NCBI RefSeq assembly: GCF_022179125.1
Contig: NZ_BPQG01000001.1
Location: 35,041 to 99,040, forward strand
DNA: 64,000 nucleotides
From: Methylobacterium cerastii
GTDB lineage: Bacteria > Pseudomonadota > Alphaproteobacteria > Rhizobiales > Beijerinckiaceae
Direction of reading: 5' to 3'
Shown: positions 9,095 to 17,508 of the stretch, in pieces
Position numbering within the stretch: position 1 is the first letter of the stretch
Layout: every line of letters begins with the position of its first letter
Notes under the pieces: model-generated
Database searches by the model: none
What the model saw: the letters and a program-made list of their open reading frames with translations, nothing else
Told to the model about the DNA's origin: nothing
Program-made: the position numbers and the translations under genes

Positions 9095-10645
9095 ATGTCC
9101 GTTCCCCAGACCCGCACCTCCGCCCGGTACAGCCGCCGGGCCCTGGCCTCGGTCGCGACCGCCGCCCTCATCGCCGGCGGCGCCGTCGGCAGCGGCTACC
9201 TGCCCGCCGCCACCCCGGCCTTCGCCCAGGCGCTGCCGCAGACGCCGATCGCCGCGCCGGAGCACCCGCCGGGCTCGTTCGCCAACATCGTCGACAAGGT
9301 GAAGCCGGGCGTCGTCTCGGTGAAGGTGAAGCTCGACGACGCCGTCTCCAGCGACGACGAGGAAGGCCCGGGCAACCAGCAGGGCCAGAACCTGCAGAAC
9401 GTCCCGCCGCAGCTGCGCGAGTTCTTCAAGCGCTTCGGCCAGAACGGCCAGAACGGCGGCCCGCCCGGCATGCAGCCGCAGCGCCAGGGCCCGCGCGGGG
9501 CGGTCGGCTCCGGCTTCATCATCTCGGCCGACGGGTACGTCGTCACCAACAATCACGTCGTCGACCACGCCAAGACCGTGCAGGTGACCCTCGACGACGG
9601 CCGGACGCTCGACGCCAAGGTGATCGGCAAGGATTCCAAGACCGACATCGCGCTCCTGAAGATCAAGGATTCCGGCAGCTACCCCTACGTCCAGTTCGGC
9701 AAGGCGGCCCCGCGGGTCGGCGATTGGGTGGTGGCGATCGGCAACCCGTTCGGCCTCGGCGGCACGGTGACCGCGGGCATCGTCTCGGCCCGCGGCCGTG
9801 ACATCGGCGCCGGCCCCTACGACGACTTCCTGCAGATCGACGCGCCGATCAACAAGGGCAATTCCGGCGGCCCGACCTTCAACGTCAACGGCGAGGTCGT
9901 GGGCGTGAACACCGCCATCGCCTCGCCGTCGGGCGGCAGCGTCGGCCTCGCCTTCGCCATCCCGTCCGAGACCGTGCAGGCGGTGGTCGACCAGCTCAAG
10001 ACCGACGGCAAGGTCGCCCGCGGCTATCTCGGCGTGCAGGTCCAGCCGGTGACGCAGGACATCGCCGAGGGTCTCGGCATGGCCAAGCCGAAGGGCGCCC
10101 TGATCGACCACGCCGAGGACGGGACCCCTGCGGCCAAGGCCGGCCTCAAGTCCGGCGACGTGATCGAGTCGGTCAACGGCAACCCGATCAACGACGCGAA
10201 GGAGCTGTCCCGCAAGATCGCCGGCCTGAAGCCCGGCGCGAAGGTCGAGATCGCCTACCTGCGCGGCGGCAATTCGGACAACGCGACGATCACGCTCGGC
10301 GCGCTCCCGACCGACGGGTCGAAGGTGGCCTCGTTGGACACCGGGATGTCCGGCGGCCAGCCGCGGCTCGGCCTCGGCTTGGCGCCGGCCTCCGAGGTCG
10401 GCCTGTCCGACAGCGGCGTCGCGGTGGTGCAGGTCGACCCGGACGGGCCGGCGGCCGCCAAGGGCATCGAGCAGGGCGACGTCATCCTCGACGTCGCGGG
10501 CAAGAGCGTGACGCGCCCCTCCGACGTCGCCGAGCAGATCCGCACGGCCGAGGCGAGCGGACGCAAGGCGGTGCTGATGCGGGTGAAGAGCAGCAAGGGC
10601 GTGACCCGCTTCGTGGCGATCTCGCTCACCAAGAACGACGGCTGA
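9095..10645 (+). CDS. degP: Do/DegP family periplasmic serine endoprotease
   Basis: 516 residues. A signal region covers about residues 1-47. The trypsin-like domain carries His in TNNHVVDHA (about residue 154), Asp in SKTDIALLKI (about 184) and Ser in KGNSGGPTFN (about 255), so the triad is complete. Two PDZ domains follow (about 300-390 and 415-505; GYLGVQVQPV, LKSGDVIESVNG and IEQGDVILDVAG). An extra Q/N/G-rich loop lies at about residues 90-130 before the catalytic core. The family degrades or refolds misfolded envelope proteins. RBS TGGAGA lies upstream of the ATG. A strong hairpin follows the stop. Confidence 0.92.
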   Translation: MSVPQTRTSARYSRRALASVATAALIAGGAVGSGYLPAATPAFAQALPQTPIAAPEHPPGSFANIVDKVKPGVVSVKVKLDDAVSSDDEEGPGNQQGQNLQNVPPQLREFFKRFGQNGQNGGPPGMQPQRQGPRGAVGSGFIISADGYVVTNNHVVDHAKTVQVTLDDGRTLDAKVIGKDSKTDIALLKIKDSGSYPYVQFGKAAPRVGDWVVAIGNPFGLGGTVTAGIVSARGRDIGAGPYDDFLQIDAPINKGNSGGPTFNVNGEVVGVNTAIASPSGGSVGLAFAIPSETVQAVVDQLKTDGKVARGYLGVQVQPVTQDIAEGLGMAKPKGALIDHAEDGTPAAKAGLKSGDVIESVNGNPINDAKELSRKIAGLKPGAKVEIAYLRGGNSDNATITLGALPTDGSKVASLDTGMSGGQPRLGLGLAPASEVGLSDSGVAVVQVDPDGPAAAKGIEQGDVILDVAGKSVTRPSDVAEQIRTAEASGRKAVLMRVKSSKGVTRFVAISLTKNDG

Positions 10646-10672
10646 TCAGCCCTCGGTAGGTCCTGACGACAG

Positions 10673-10713
10673 GACGACGCAGGCATCGGCACACCGCCGG
10701 TGCCTGCGTCGTC
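10673..10713 (+). terminator. terminator hairpin after the Do protease gene
   Basis: A perfect 13-base-pair stem, GACGACGCAGGCA with TGCCTGCGTCGTC, with further pairing inside the loop. It is followed by GCCGTTT and lies 28 bases past the stop. Confidence 0.7.
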
Positions 10714-10827
10714 GCCGTTTCCACGTCGTCACGAGAGACATCTCGGCTCGCCCGCCCCGGCGGCGCGCGATATGCTTGGTTCCTCGCCTGCGCACGAGCG
10801 CTGGGACCAGCACCGGATTGTCGCGAG

Positions 10828-11745
10828 ATGGCCGATTTCCGGAGCCTCGAGGTCTTCTACTGGGTCGCGACGCTGTCCAGCTTCCGCCGGGCGAGCGAGC
10901 AGGTGAACACGACCCAGCCCGCCGTGTCGCAGCGCATCGCCGCGCTGGAGCACGAATACGGCACGCTGTTCGAGCGCCGCAGCCGCGACGTCGCGCTGAC
11001 GGAGCGCGGGCGGGTGCTGTTCGGGTTCGCCGAGCGGTTCCTGTCGCTCCAGGTGGAGATGGGGGCGGCCCTGGCGGAAACCGGCCGCACGATGGGGACG
11101 CTGCGGCTCGGCGTCTCCGAAACGATCGTCCACCTCTGGCTGTCGCGGTTCATCGAGCGGATGCGGGCGGCCCTGCCGGGGATCAGCGTCGACATCGCCG
11201 TCGACATCTCGCCGAACATGCAGGCGGCGCTCGCCGCCAACGAGATCGACCTCGCCTTCCTCGTCGGGCCGATCACCCTGCCGAGCCTCGCCAACCGGCC
11301 GCTCTTCAGCATCCCGGTCGCCTGGATCGCCGCACCGGGGCTGGTGCCGGAGGATGGGGCCCTGAGCCTCGGGGCGCTGATCCGCCATCCCCTGATCACC
11401 TACCCCCGGAACACCGGCCCCTACGTCGAGCTGCGCGACCTCGTGCTTCGGGCGAACCTGCTGCCCAGCCAGATCCACACCAGCGCGTCGCTGGCGACGA
11501 TCGTGAAGATGGGGATCGAGCGGCTGGGGATCTGTGTGATTCCGCCGGCCGTCGTCCGGGACGAGCTGGCGGCCGGGGCGCTGCGGATCCTGCCCGCCGA
11601 GCAATCCCTTTCGGACCTGAACTTCACCGCCACCTTCGCCAAGCGCCCCGACGCGCACTTCGTCGCCGACGCCGCGCGCATCGCGCAGGAGGTCGCCGCG
11701 GATTGGGCCGCGGGCCGACAAGCGGATCGGGCCGCGGGCCGATAA
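10828..11745 (+). CDS. LysR family transcriptional regulator
   Basis: 305 residues. The N-terminal winged helix-turn-helix is clear ([35 protein letters not shown], about residues 20-55), followed by a LysR substrate-binding domain starting near residue 90 ([16 protein letters not shown]). It runs in the same direction as the following UPF0317/MFS/pxp genes, about 135 bases upstream, and is their likely regulator by position. The last codons lie in a 24-base tandem duplication, so the protein ends in a repeated DWAAGRQ/DRAAGR tail. Confidence 0.85.
   Translation: MADFRSLEVFYWVATLSSFRRASEQVNTTQPAVSQRIAALEHEYGTLFERRSRDVALTERGRVLFGFAERFLSLQVEMGAALAETGRTMGTLRLGVSETIVHLWLSRFIERMRAALPGISVDIAVDISPNMQAALAANEIDLAFLVGPITLPSLANRPLFSIPVAWIAAPGLVPEDGALSLGALIRHPLITYPRNTGPYVELRDLVLRANLLPSQIHTSASLATIVKMGIERLGICVIPPAVVRDELAAGALRILPAEQSLSDLNFTATFAKRPDAHFVADAARIAQEVAADWAAGRQADRAAGR
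11698..11745 (+). repeat. 24-base tandem duplication at the 3' end of the LysR gene
   Basis: Two adjacent 24-base units (11698-11721 and 11722-11745) differing at two positions. One of the differences turns ACA-type sequence into the TAA stop in the second copy, so the duplication lengthened the reading frame by eight codons. Confidence 0.75.
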
Positions 11746-11881
11746 GGCGAGGTTATCGCGCCTCATTCGCAATGACGATTGGCGCGGAAAGAAGCGCGGT
11801 GCGAACCTGCCTATCGAGACGGCACAGGCCCGATCGGGTCGAGGCCCGCGCCCCCGGGGCGTCGAGACCAGGAGGCGTGCG

Positions 11882-12691
11882 GTGACCCTGCATTTCCACC
11901 CTTCCCCCGCCGCCTATGCGGATGCGCGCGCGGCCCGGCGCGCCATCCGAAACGGGGAATGGCGCGGGCACACGTCCGGCCTCGCTCCGGCCCACGTCCA
12001 GGGCAACCTGATGATCCTGCCGCAGGCGCTGGCGCAGGACTTCCAGACCTTCTGCCAGCAGAACCCGAAGCCCTGCCCGGTGCTCGGCGTCTCCCGGCCC
12101 GGCGCCCGCGACCTCCCCGCGCTCGGCGCCGACCTGGACCTCGCTACCGACGTGCCGGGCTACGTCGTCTACGAGCACGGCGAGAAGGTCGCCGAGGTGG
12201 GCGACCTGACGCCCCTGTGGCGCGACGACTTCGTGACCTTCGTCCTCGGGTGCTCGTTCTCGTTCGAGTCGGCGCTGATCGAAGCCGGCATCCCCCTTCG
12301 CCACGTCGCGCAAGGGCGCAACGTCGCGATGTACAAGACGTCGATCCCGACCCAGCCCGCCGGCCCGTTCCACGGACCGCTCGTGGTCTCGATGCGGCCG
12401 ATGCGGGCGGCCGACGCGATCAAGGCGGTGCAGGTGACGGCGCGGGTGCCCGCCGTGCACGGCGCCCCCGTCCACCTCGGCGATCCGAGCCTGATCGGCA
12501 TCGCCGACATCGCCAAGCCGGATTTCGGCGACGCGATCGACATCGCGCCCGACGAGATCCCGGTCTTCTGGGCCTGCGGGGTGACGCCCCAGGCGGTGGC
12601 GATGGCCGCGCGCCTGCCGCTTTGCATCACCCACGCCCCCGGCCTGATGCTGATCACCGACCTTTTGAACCGGGACCTGCCGTACCGCTGA
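11882..12691 (+). CDS. UPF0317 / DUF1445 (D-glutamate cyclase-like) protein
   Basis: 269 residues from a GTG start. Family strings include the N-terminal [22 protein letters not shown], then [28 protein letters not shown] and [31 protein letters not shown]0317 proteins were long called putative hydro-lyases; the same domain forms part of mammalian DGLUCY, which cyclises D-glutamate to 5-oxo-D-proline. The neighbouring pxpABC genes encode 5-oxoprolinase, so a cyclase role is consistent here, but the bacterial activity is inferred from family and context. Confidence 0.8.
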   Translation: MTLHFHPSPAAYADARAARRAIRNGEWRGHTSGLAPAHVQGNLMILPQALAQDFQTFCQQNPKPCPVLGVSRPGARDLPALGADLDLATDVPGYVVYEHGEKVAEVGDLTPLWRDDFVTFVLGCSFSFESALIEAGIPLRHVAQGRNVAMYKTSIPTQPAGPFHGPLVVSMRPMRAADAIKAVQVTARVPAVHGAPVHLGDPSLIGIADIAKPDFGDAIDIAPDEIPVFWACGVTPQAVAMAARLPLCITHAPGLMLITDLLNRDLPYR

Positions 12692-12797
12692 GGCCAAACC
12701 CGGCTTCGCGGAAGCCGCCGCATGCTTCGGCGAGCCGGCGCGCCGACACGCACCATGAAGACATGACCCGATCCCACCCGAGAACGTGAGCAATGCC

Positions 12798-14066
12798 ATG
12801 TGGTTGAAAGACACGAGCCCGCCGGAAAGACGCGTCCTGGCCGCCGCCTTCGCCGGATACGGCATCGATGCCTTCGACTACATGATCTACACCTTCCTCA
12901 TACCGACGCTGGTGATCGTGTGGGGGCTGACGACGGTCCAGGCCGGCAACATCGCCACCGCCGCGCTCGTCACCTCGGCGGTGGGCGGCTGGGCCGCGGG
13001 CATCCTCGCCGATCGGTACGGGCGGGTCGTCGTGCTGCAGGGGACCGTGCTGTGGTTCACCGTGTTCACGGTGCTGTCCGGGTTCACGCATTCCTACGAG
13101 CAATTGCTGTTCACCCGCGCCATGCAGGGCTTCGGCTTCGGCGGCGAATGGTCGGTCGGCTCCGTGCTGATCGCCGAGACGATCCAGGCGCGCTACCGCG
13201 GCAAGGCGGTCGGCCTCGTCCAGTCGAGCTGGGCGGTGGGCTGGGCGGTAGCGGCCATCGCCTTCTGGGCGGTCTTCGCCCTGGTCGAGCCGGCGTCCGG
13301 CTGGCGCATCCTGTTCTGGATCGGGGCGGTGCCCTCGGTGCTGATCTTCTGGATCCGCCGCAACATCGAGGATCCGGAGGTCTACCGGCAGACCCGCTCG
13401 GCCATGCACGCGGTCGGCGACCGGGGCAACTTCCTGGAGATCTTCTCTCGCGACCTCATCGGCCGGACGGCGCTCGCGAGCCTCCTCGCCACCGGGATGC
13501 AAGGCGGCTACTATGCCGTCACGACCTGGCTGCCGACCTATCTCAAGACCGAGCGCAACCTCTCGGTGCTCAACACCAGTGGCTACCTGCTGATGCTGAT
13601 CTTCGGCTCCTTCCTCGGCTACCTGACGAGCGCCTACCTCTCCGACCGGATCGGCCGCCGCAAGGGCTTCATCCTGTTCGGGTTCTGCGCCGGCCTGCTC
13701 GTGCTCGGCTACACCCTGGCGCCGATCACCGACACGGCGATGCTGTTCCTCGGCTTCCCGCTCGGCTTCTTCCTGTCCGGCGTCTTCTCCGGCATGGGCG
13801 CCTACCTCAGCGAGCTGTTCCCGAGCCGCGTCAGGGGGTCGGCCCAGGGGTTCTGCTACAATTTCGGCCGGGCCACCGGCGCGGCTTGCCCGGCGCTGGT
13901 CGCGCATCTGTCCGGATCGCTGACGCTGGGAATCGCCATCGGGGTCGTGGCGGCCAGCGCCTATTGCCTCGTGATCCTGGCGGCCCTCCTGCTCCCCGAG
14001 ACCGCCGGCCGCGAGCTCGACGCAGACGGGGCGACCCCGGCCGTGACAATGCCGGCGGCGGCGTGA
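12798..14066 (+). CDS. MFS transporter (metabolite/H+ symporter type)
   Basis: 422 residues from ATG 12798; an in-frame GTG at 12786 would add four residues. Twelve hydrophobic segments are apparent. The loop motif between helices 2 and 3 is GILADRYGRVVVL, and the matching one between helices 8 and 9 is AYLSDRIGRRKGF, both typical of major facilitator proteins of the sialate/aromatic-acid symporter group. It lies between the UPF0317 gene and pxpA, so the substrate may be a pyroglutamate- or glutamate-related acid. That assignment is by position only. Confidence 0.82.
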   Translation: MWLKDTSPPERRVLAAAFAGYGIDAFDYMIYTFLIPTLVIVWGLTTVQAGNIATAALVTSAVGGWAAGILADRYGRVVVLQGTVLWFTVFTVLSGFTHSYEQLLFTRAMQGFGFGGEWSVGSVLIAETIQARYRGKAVGLVQSSWAVGWAVAAIAFWAVFALVEPASGWRILFWIGAVPSVLIFWIRRNIEDPEVYRQTRSAMHAVGDRGNFLEIFSRDLIGRTALASLLATGMQGGYYAVTTWLPTYLKTERNLSVLNTSGYLLMLIFGSFLGYLTSAYLSDRIGRRKGFILFGFCAGLLVLGYTLAPITDTAMLFLGFPLGFFLSGVFSGMGAYLSELFPSRVRGSAQGFCYNFGRATGAACPALVAHLSGSLTLGIAIGVVAASAYCLVILAALLLPETAGRELDADGATPAVTMPAAA

Positions 14067-14092
14067 CCAGCGACGGGACGGGAGCAGCGGAC

Positions 14093-14854
14093 ATGGCGAG
14101 CGTCGACCTGAACTCCGACCTCGGCGAGGGCTTCGGCGCCTACGCCTGCGGCGACGACGCGGCGATGCTCGGCATCGTCACCTCGGCCAACGTCGCCTGC
14201 GGGATGCATGCGGGCGACCCTGAGATCATGGCCGAGATTTTCGCGCGGGCGAAGGCGAACGGCGTCGCGGTGGGAGCCCATCCGGGCTTCCCCGACCTCT
14301 GGGGCTTCGGGCGGCGGCGGATGCCGTTCACCCCGCCCGAGATCGAGCGCCTCGTCGCCTACCAGGTCGGGGCCGCGCAGGCGCTCGCGACTTACGCCGG
14401 CCACCGCGTCACCTACGTGAAGGCGCACGGGGCGCTCGCCAACCTCGCCGCCGCCGAGCGCGCGGTCGCCGACGCCATCGCCCGGGCGGTGCGGGCCGTC
14501 GACCGCGACCTCGCGCTGCTCGCCATCGCCCTCACCGCGCAGGTGCCGGCCGGCGAGGCGGCGGGCCTCGAGATCCACCAGGAGATCTTCGCCGACCGCG
14601 GCTACACAGAGGACGGGCAGCTCATCGCCCGCGGCCAACCCGGCGCAATGATCGAGAGCGCGGAGGAGGCGGCGAGCCGCGTCCTCGCGATGGTGAAATC
14701 CGGCGCGATCGTGACGGCGCAGGGCACCCGCCTGCCGACGCCGATCCGCTCGGTCTGCGTCCACGGCGATTCCGCCGATGCGGTCGCCACCGCCCGCGCC
14801 GTGCGGGAAAAGCTCGAAGGCGCCGGCATCCGGCTCGCCTCGTTCCGGGCCTGA
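14093..14854 (+). CDS. pxpA: 5-oxoprolinase subunit PxpA (LamB/YcsF family)
   Basis: 253 residues. The start VDLNSDLGEGFGAY is the family signature, followed by SANVACGMHAGDP, GVAVGAHPGFPD and VTYVKAHGALAN, with HQEIFADRGYTEDGQLI and VCVHGDS later. PxpA works with PxpB and PxpC in ATP-dependent opening of 5-oxo-L-proline to glutamate. An ATG with GGAGCA upstream was chosen; a longer frame extends over the MFS gene but is a shadow. Five bases separate it from pxpB. Confidence 0.92.
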   Translation: MASVDLNSDLGEGFGAYACGDDAAMLGIVTSANVACGMHAGDPEIMAEIFARAKANGVAVGAHPGFPDLWGFGRRRMPFTPPEIERLVAYQVGAAQALATYAGHRVTYVKAHGALANLAAAERAVADAIARAVRAVDRDLALLAIALTAQVPAGEAAGLEIHQEIFADRGYTEDGQLIARGQPGAMIESAEEAASRVLAMVKSGAIVTAQGTRLPTPIRSVCVHGDSADAVATARAVREKLEGAGIRLASFRA

Positions 14855-14858
14855 GGCG

Positions 14859-15614
14859 GTGGAGCAGACCCTACGCCTGCTCGATGCCGGGGAGGCGGCC
14901 CTCGTCGCCGAGTTCGGAAGCACCGTCGACCCGGCGATCAACGACCGGGTCCTGGCGCTCGACGCGGCGTTGCGCGCCGACCCGCCCGAAGGCGTCCGCG
15001 AGACCGTGCCGACCTACCGCTCGCTGATGATCCACTACGATCCGCTGGTGCTGAGCCGCGAGGCACTGGCTGGGCGCGTCATGGCGCTCGCCGACGGCGC
15101 GAACGCGAGCCGGGCAGCGCCGACCCTGTGGACGCTGCCCTGCTGCTACGCCGAGACCAGCGACGGCGAGCCCTGCGGCGAGGACGTCGCCGCCATCGCC
15201 GCGCTCACCGGCCTCTCGCCGGAGCGGGTGGCCGCGTTGCATGCGGGCGCCACCTACCGGGTCTACATGTACGGGTTCGCGCCGGGCTTCGCCTATCTCG
15301 GCGGCCTGCCGAAAGCGCTCGCGGTGCCGCGCCGAGCCAAGCCCCGGCCGCCGCATCCGGCCAACGCCCTGCTGGTCGGCGGCGGCCTGGCCGCGGTCGG
15401 GACCGTGCCGATGCCGACCGGCTGGTACGTGATCGCGCGGACGCCCGCCCGCCTCTACGCGCCGGAGCGCGACGAGACCTTCCCGGTCGCGGCCGGCGAC
15501 CGCATCCGCTTCGAGCCGGTCGACGCCGCGACCTATGCCGCCCTGGAACGACGCGCCGCCGCGGGCGAGGTCGTGGCCCGGCGCGAGTCCTTCGCCGAGG
15601 AGGCCACGCCGTGA
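14859..15614 (+). CDS. pxpB: 5-oxoprolinase subunit PxpB (KipI family)
   Basis: 251 residues from a GTG placed four bases after the pxpA stop. Family features include the N-terminal EAALVAEFG, PTYRSLMIHYDP, LPCCY...CGEDVA and the signature YMYGFAPGFAYLGGLP, then PTGWYVIARTP near the end. This cyclophilin-fold subunit pairs with PxpC to make the ATP-dependent half of 5-oxoprolinase. Its stop overlaps the pxpC start by four bases (GTGA). Confidence 0.9.
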   Translation: MEQTLRLLDAGEAALVAEFGSTVDPAINDRVLALDAALRADPPEGVRETVPTYRSLMIHYDPLVLSREALAGRVMALADGANASRAAPTLWTLPCCYAETSDGEPCGEDVAAIAALTGLSPERVAALHAGATYRVYMYGFAPGFAYLGGLPKALAVPRRAKPRPPHPANALLVGGGLAAVGTVPMPTGWYVIARTPARLYAPERDETFPVAAGDRIRFEPVDAATYAALERRAAAGEVVARRESFAEEATP

Positions 15615-16630
15615 GCCCGCACCTCGCGATCCTCGCCGCCGGCCCGAGCGTCACGCTCCAGGATGCCGGCCGCCACGGATACCTGCGCTACGGCATCACC
15701 GCCGCCGGGCCGATGGACCCGCTCGCCTTCGCCACCGCCAACCTCGCCGCCGGCAACCCGGAAGGCGCGACCGCGATCGAGGTCTCGACCGGCGGCATCA
15801 CCGTCGCGGCGGAGGGCGGTCCACTCGGCCTCGTCCTGGCGAGCACGGGCTTTCGCGTCGCCCTCGACGGTCAGGCGCTTCCGGCGTCCGTCGCGCTGAC
15901 CTTGGAGCCGGGCCGGACGCTCGCCGTGCGGGCGGGCGCGGGCGGCGCCTGGTGCTACATCGCCGTATGCGGCCGGGTCGCCGTCGCGCCGACGCTCGGC
16001 TCGACCGCGACCCACACCCGGTCCGGCCTCGGCGGGCTCGACGGGCGTGCGCTCGCGGCCGGCGACAGGCTCGCCGTCGAGGAGGCCCGCGCCGGCGCCG
16101 GCGATGCGCAGGCCCTGGTCGCGCCCTGGCTCGACCGGCCGGCGGAGGTGATCCGCGTCGTGCTCGGACCGCAGGATGACGCCTTCGCGCCGGACCAGAT
16201 CGCAGCCTTCCTCGCCGGCCCGTGGACGGTCGGCGGGCGAGGCGACCGCATGGCCTACTTCCTCGACGGCCCGCGCCTGACCCATGCGCGCGGCCACGAC
16301 ATCGTTTCGGACGGCATCGCCATGGGCGCGATCCAGGTGCCGGGCGAGGGCCTGCCGATCGTGCTGATGGCCGACCGCCAGTCGACCGGCGGCTACCCGA
16401 AGATCGCGACCGTGATCGGCCCCGACCTCGGGCGGCTGGCGCAGGCCCAGGCCGGCGCGCGGCTGCGCTTCTCCGCCGTCTCGGTCGCCGAGGCCGTCGC
16501 CGCCCGCCGGGCGGAGGCCGCCTGCCTCGTCCCCGACATCCAAACGGAGCCGGTGATCCGTACCGCGTTCCCGTCCGAGCTGCTGCTCGGCCTCAACCTC
16601 GTGGGCGGCGTGATCGACGCGAAGGGGTGA
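15611..16630 (+). CDS. pxpC: 5-oxoprolinase subunit PxpC (KipA / biotin-dependent carboxyltransferase-like)
   Basis: 339 residues from a GTG overlapping pxpB. Characteristic strings: GPSVTLQDAGRHGYLRYGI, AGPMDPLAFATANL, STATHTRSGLGGLDGRAL and SDGIAMGAIQVPGEGLPIVLMADRQSTGGYPKIATVI. It completes a standard pxpABC set. The stop TGA is shared with an ATG that could start the next gene, so the downstream oxidoreductase genes are probably in the same transcript. Confidence 0.9.
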   Translation: MSPHLAILAAGPSVTLQDAGRHGYLRYGITAAGPMDPLAFATANLAAGNPEGATAIEVSTGGITVAAEGGPLGLVLASTGFRVALDGQALPASVALTLEPGRTLAVRAGAGGAWCYIAVCGRVAVAPTLGSTATHTRSGLGGLDGRALAAGDRLAVEEARAGAGDAQALVAPWLDRPAEVIRVVLGPQDDAFAPDQIAAFLAGPWTVGGRGDRMAYFLDGPRLTHARGHDIVSDGIAMGAIQVPGEGLPIVLMADRQSTGGYPKIATVIGPDLGRLAQAQAGARLRFSAVSVAEAVAARRAEAACLVPDIQTEPVIRTAFPSELLLGLNLVGGVIDAKG

Positions 16631-16686
16631 TGGTGCGACGCCAGCCGCGCAAGCGGTTGGACGAAGACTTGCTTGGGCACGGCGAC

Positions 16687-17508
16687 ATGGATCTCGACAC
16701 GATCACCTCCGTCCTGACGCCGCGGGAGCCCGGTGCGCTGCCGGGCTGGCGCCCGGGCGACGCATGGCTCGCCGGCGGCACCTGGCTGTTCTCTGAGCCG
16801 CAGCCGCATCTGGCCCGGCTGATCGACCTCACCGGCCTGGCGCTGCCGCCGAGCGCGGCGACCGAGGCCGCTTTGAGCCTGTCGGCCACCTGCACCATCG
16901 CCGCCCTCGACCGCATCGAGTTGCCGCGGGCCTGGATCGCCGCGCCGCTGGTCGGGCAATGCTGCCGGGCGCTGCTCGGCTCGTTCAAGATCTGGAACCG
17001 GGCCACGGTCGGCGGCAACCTCTGCCTCGCCTTGCCTGCCGGGCCGATCATCGCACTCGGCGTGGCGCTGGACGGCGTCTGCACCATCCGCACCGGCGCG
17101 GGCGGCGAGCGTCGCAAGGCGGTGGCCGACTTCGTGCTCGGGCCGCAGACGACCGCGCTCGCCCCGGACGAAGTCCTGCTGCGCCTCGACATGCCGGCGG
17201 CGGCCTTGCGGCGGCGCACGGCCTTCCGCCGGATCTCGCTCAGCCCGAACGGCCGCTCCGGCGCCCTGCTGATCGGGACGCGGGACGCCGACGGCACGTT
17301 CGCCCTCACCGTCACGGCCGCCACCCGCCGCCCGGTGCGCCTCGCCTTCCCGAGATCGCCGGGCGCGGACGACCTCGCCGACGCCATCGCCGCGGGAATC
17401 GACGACGCGCTCTGGTACGACGACGTGCACGGCGCGCCGGACTGGCGGCGCCACGTCACCGGCCTGCTCGCCGAGGAGATCCGAGCCGAACTCGGGGACG
17501 CCGCATGA
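16687..17508 (+). CDS. FAD-binding subunit of a molybdenum hydroxylase (CoxM/YgfM type)
   Basis: 273 residues from ATG 16687; an upstream in-frame ATG at 16630 overlaps the pxpC stop and would add 19 basic residues. The FAD-binding pattern AGGTWLFSEPQ and the second-site IWNRATVGGNLCLALPAGP are those of xanthine dehydrogenase family FAD subunits. At 273 residues it matches the short YgfM type rather than full CoxM. It overlaps the next gene by ATGA. Electrons are expected to pass from the Mo centre through FeS clusters to this FAD. Confidence 0.85.
   Translation: MDLDTITSVLTPREPGALPGWRPGDAWLAGGTWLFSEPQPHLARLIDLTGLALPPSAATEAALSLSATCTIAALDRIELPRAWIAAPLVGQCCRALLGSFKIWNRATVGGNLCLALPAGPIIALGVALDGVCTIRTGAGGERRKAVADFVLGPQTTALAPDEVLLRLDMPAAALRRRTAFRRISLSPNGRSGALLIGTRDADGTFALTVTAATRRPVRLAFPRSPGADDLADAIAAGIDDALWYDDVHGAPDWRRHVTGLLAEEIRAELGDAA

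Noticed and set aside
7499-10111. 870-residue leftward open frame opposite valS and the Do protease
   Set aside because: Antisense to two clear genes, with H/R/D/G-rich composition and no family motif; an effect of high GC.
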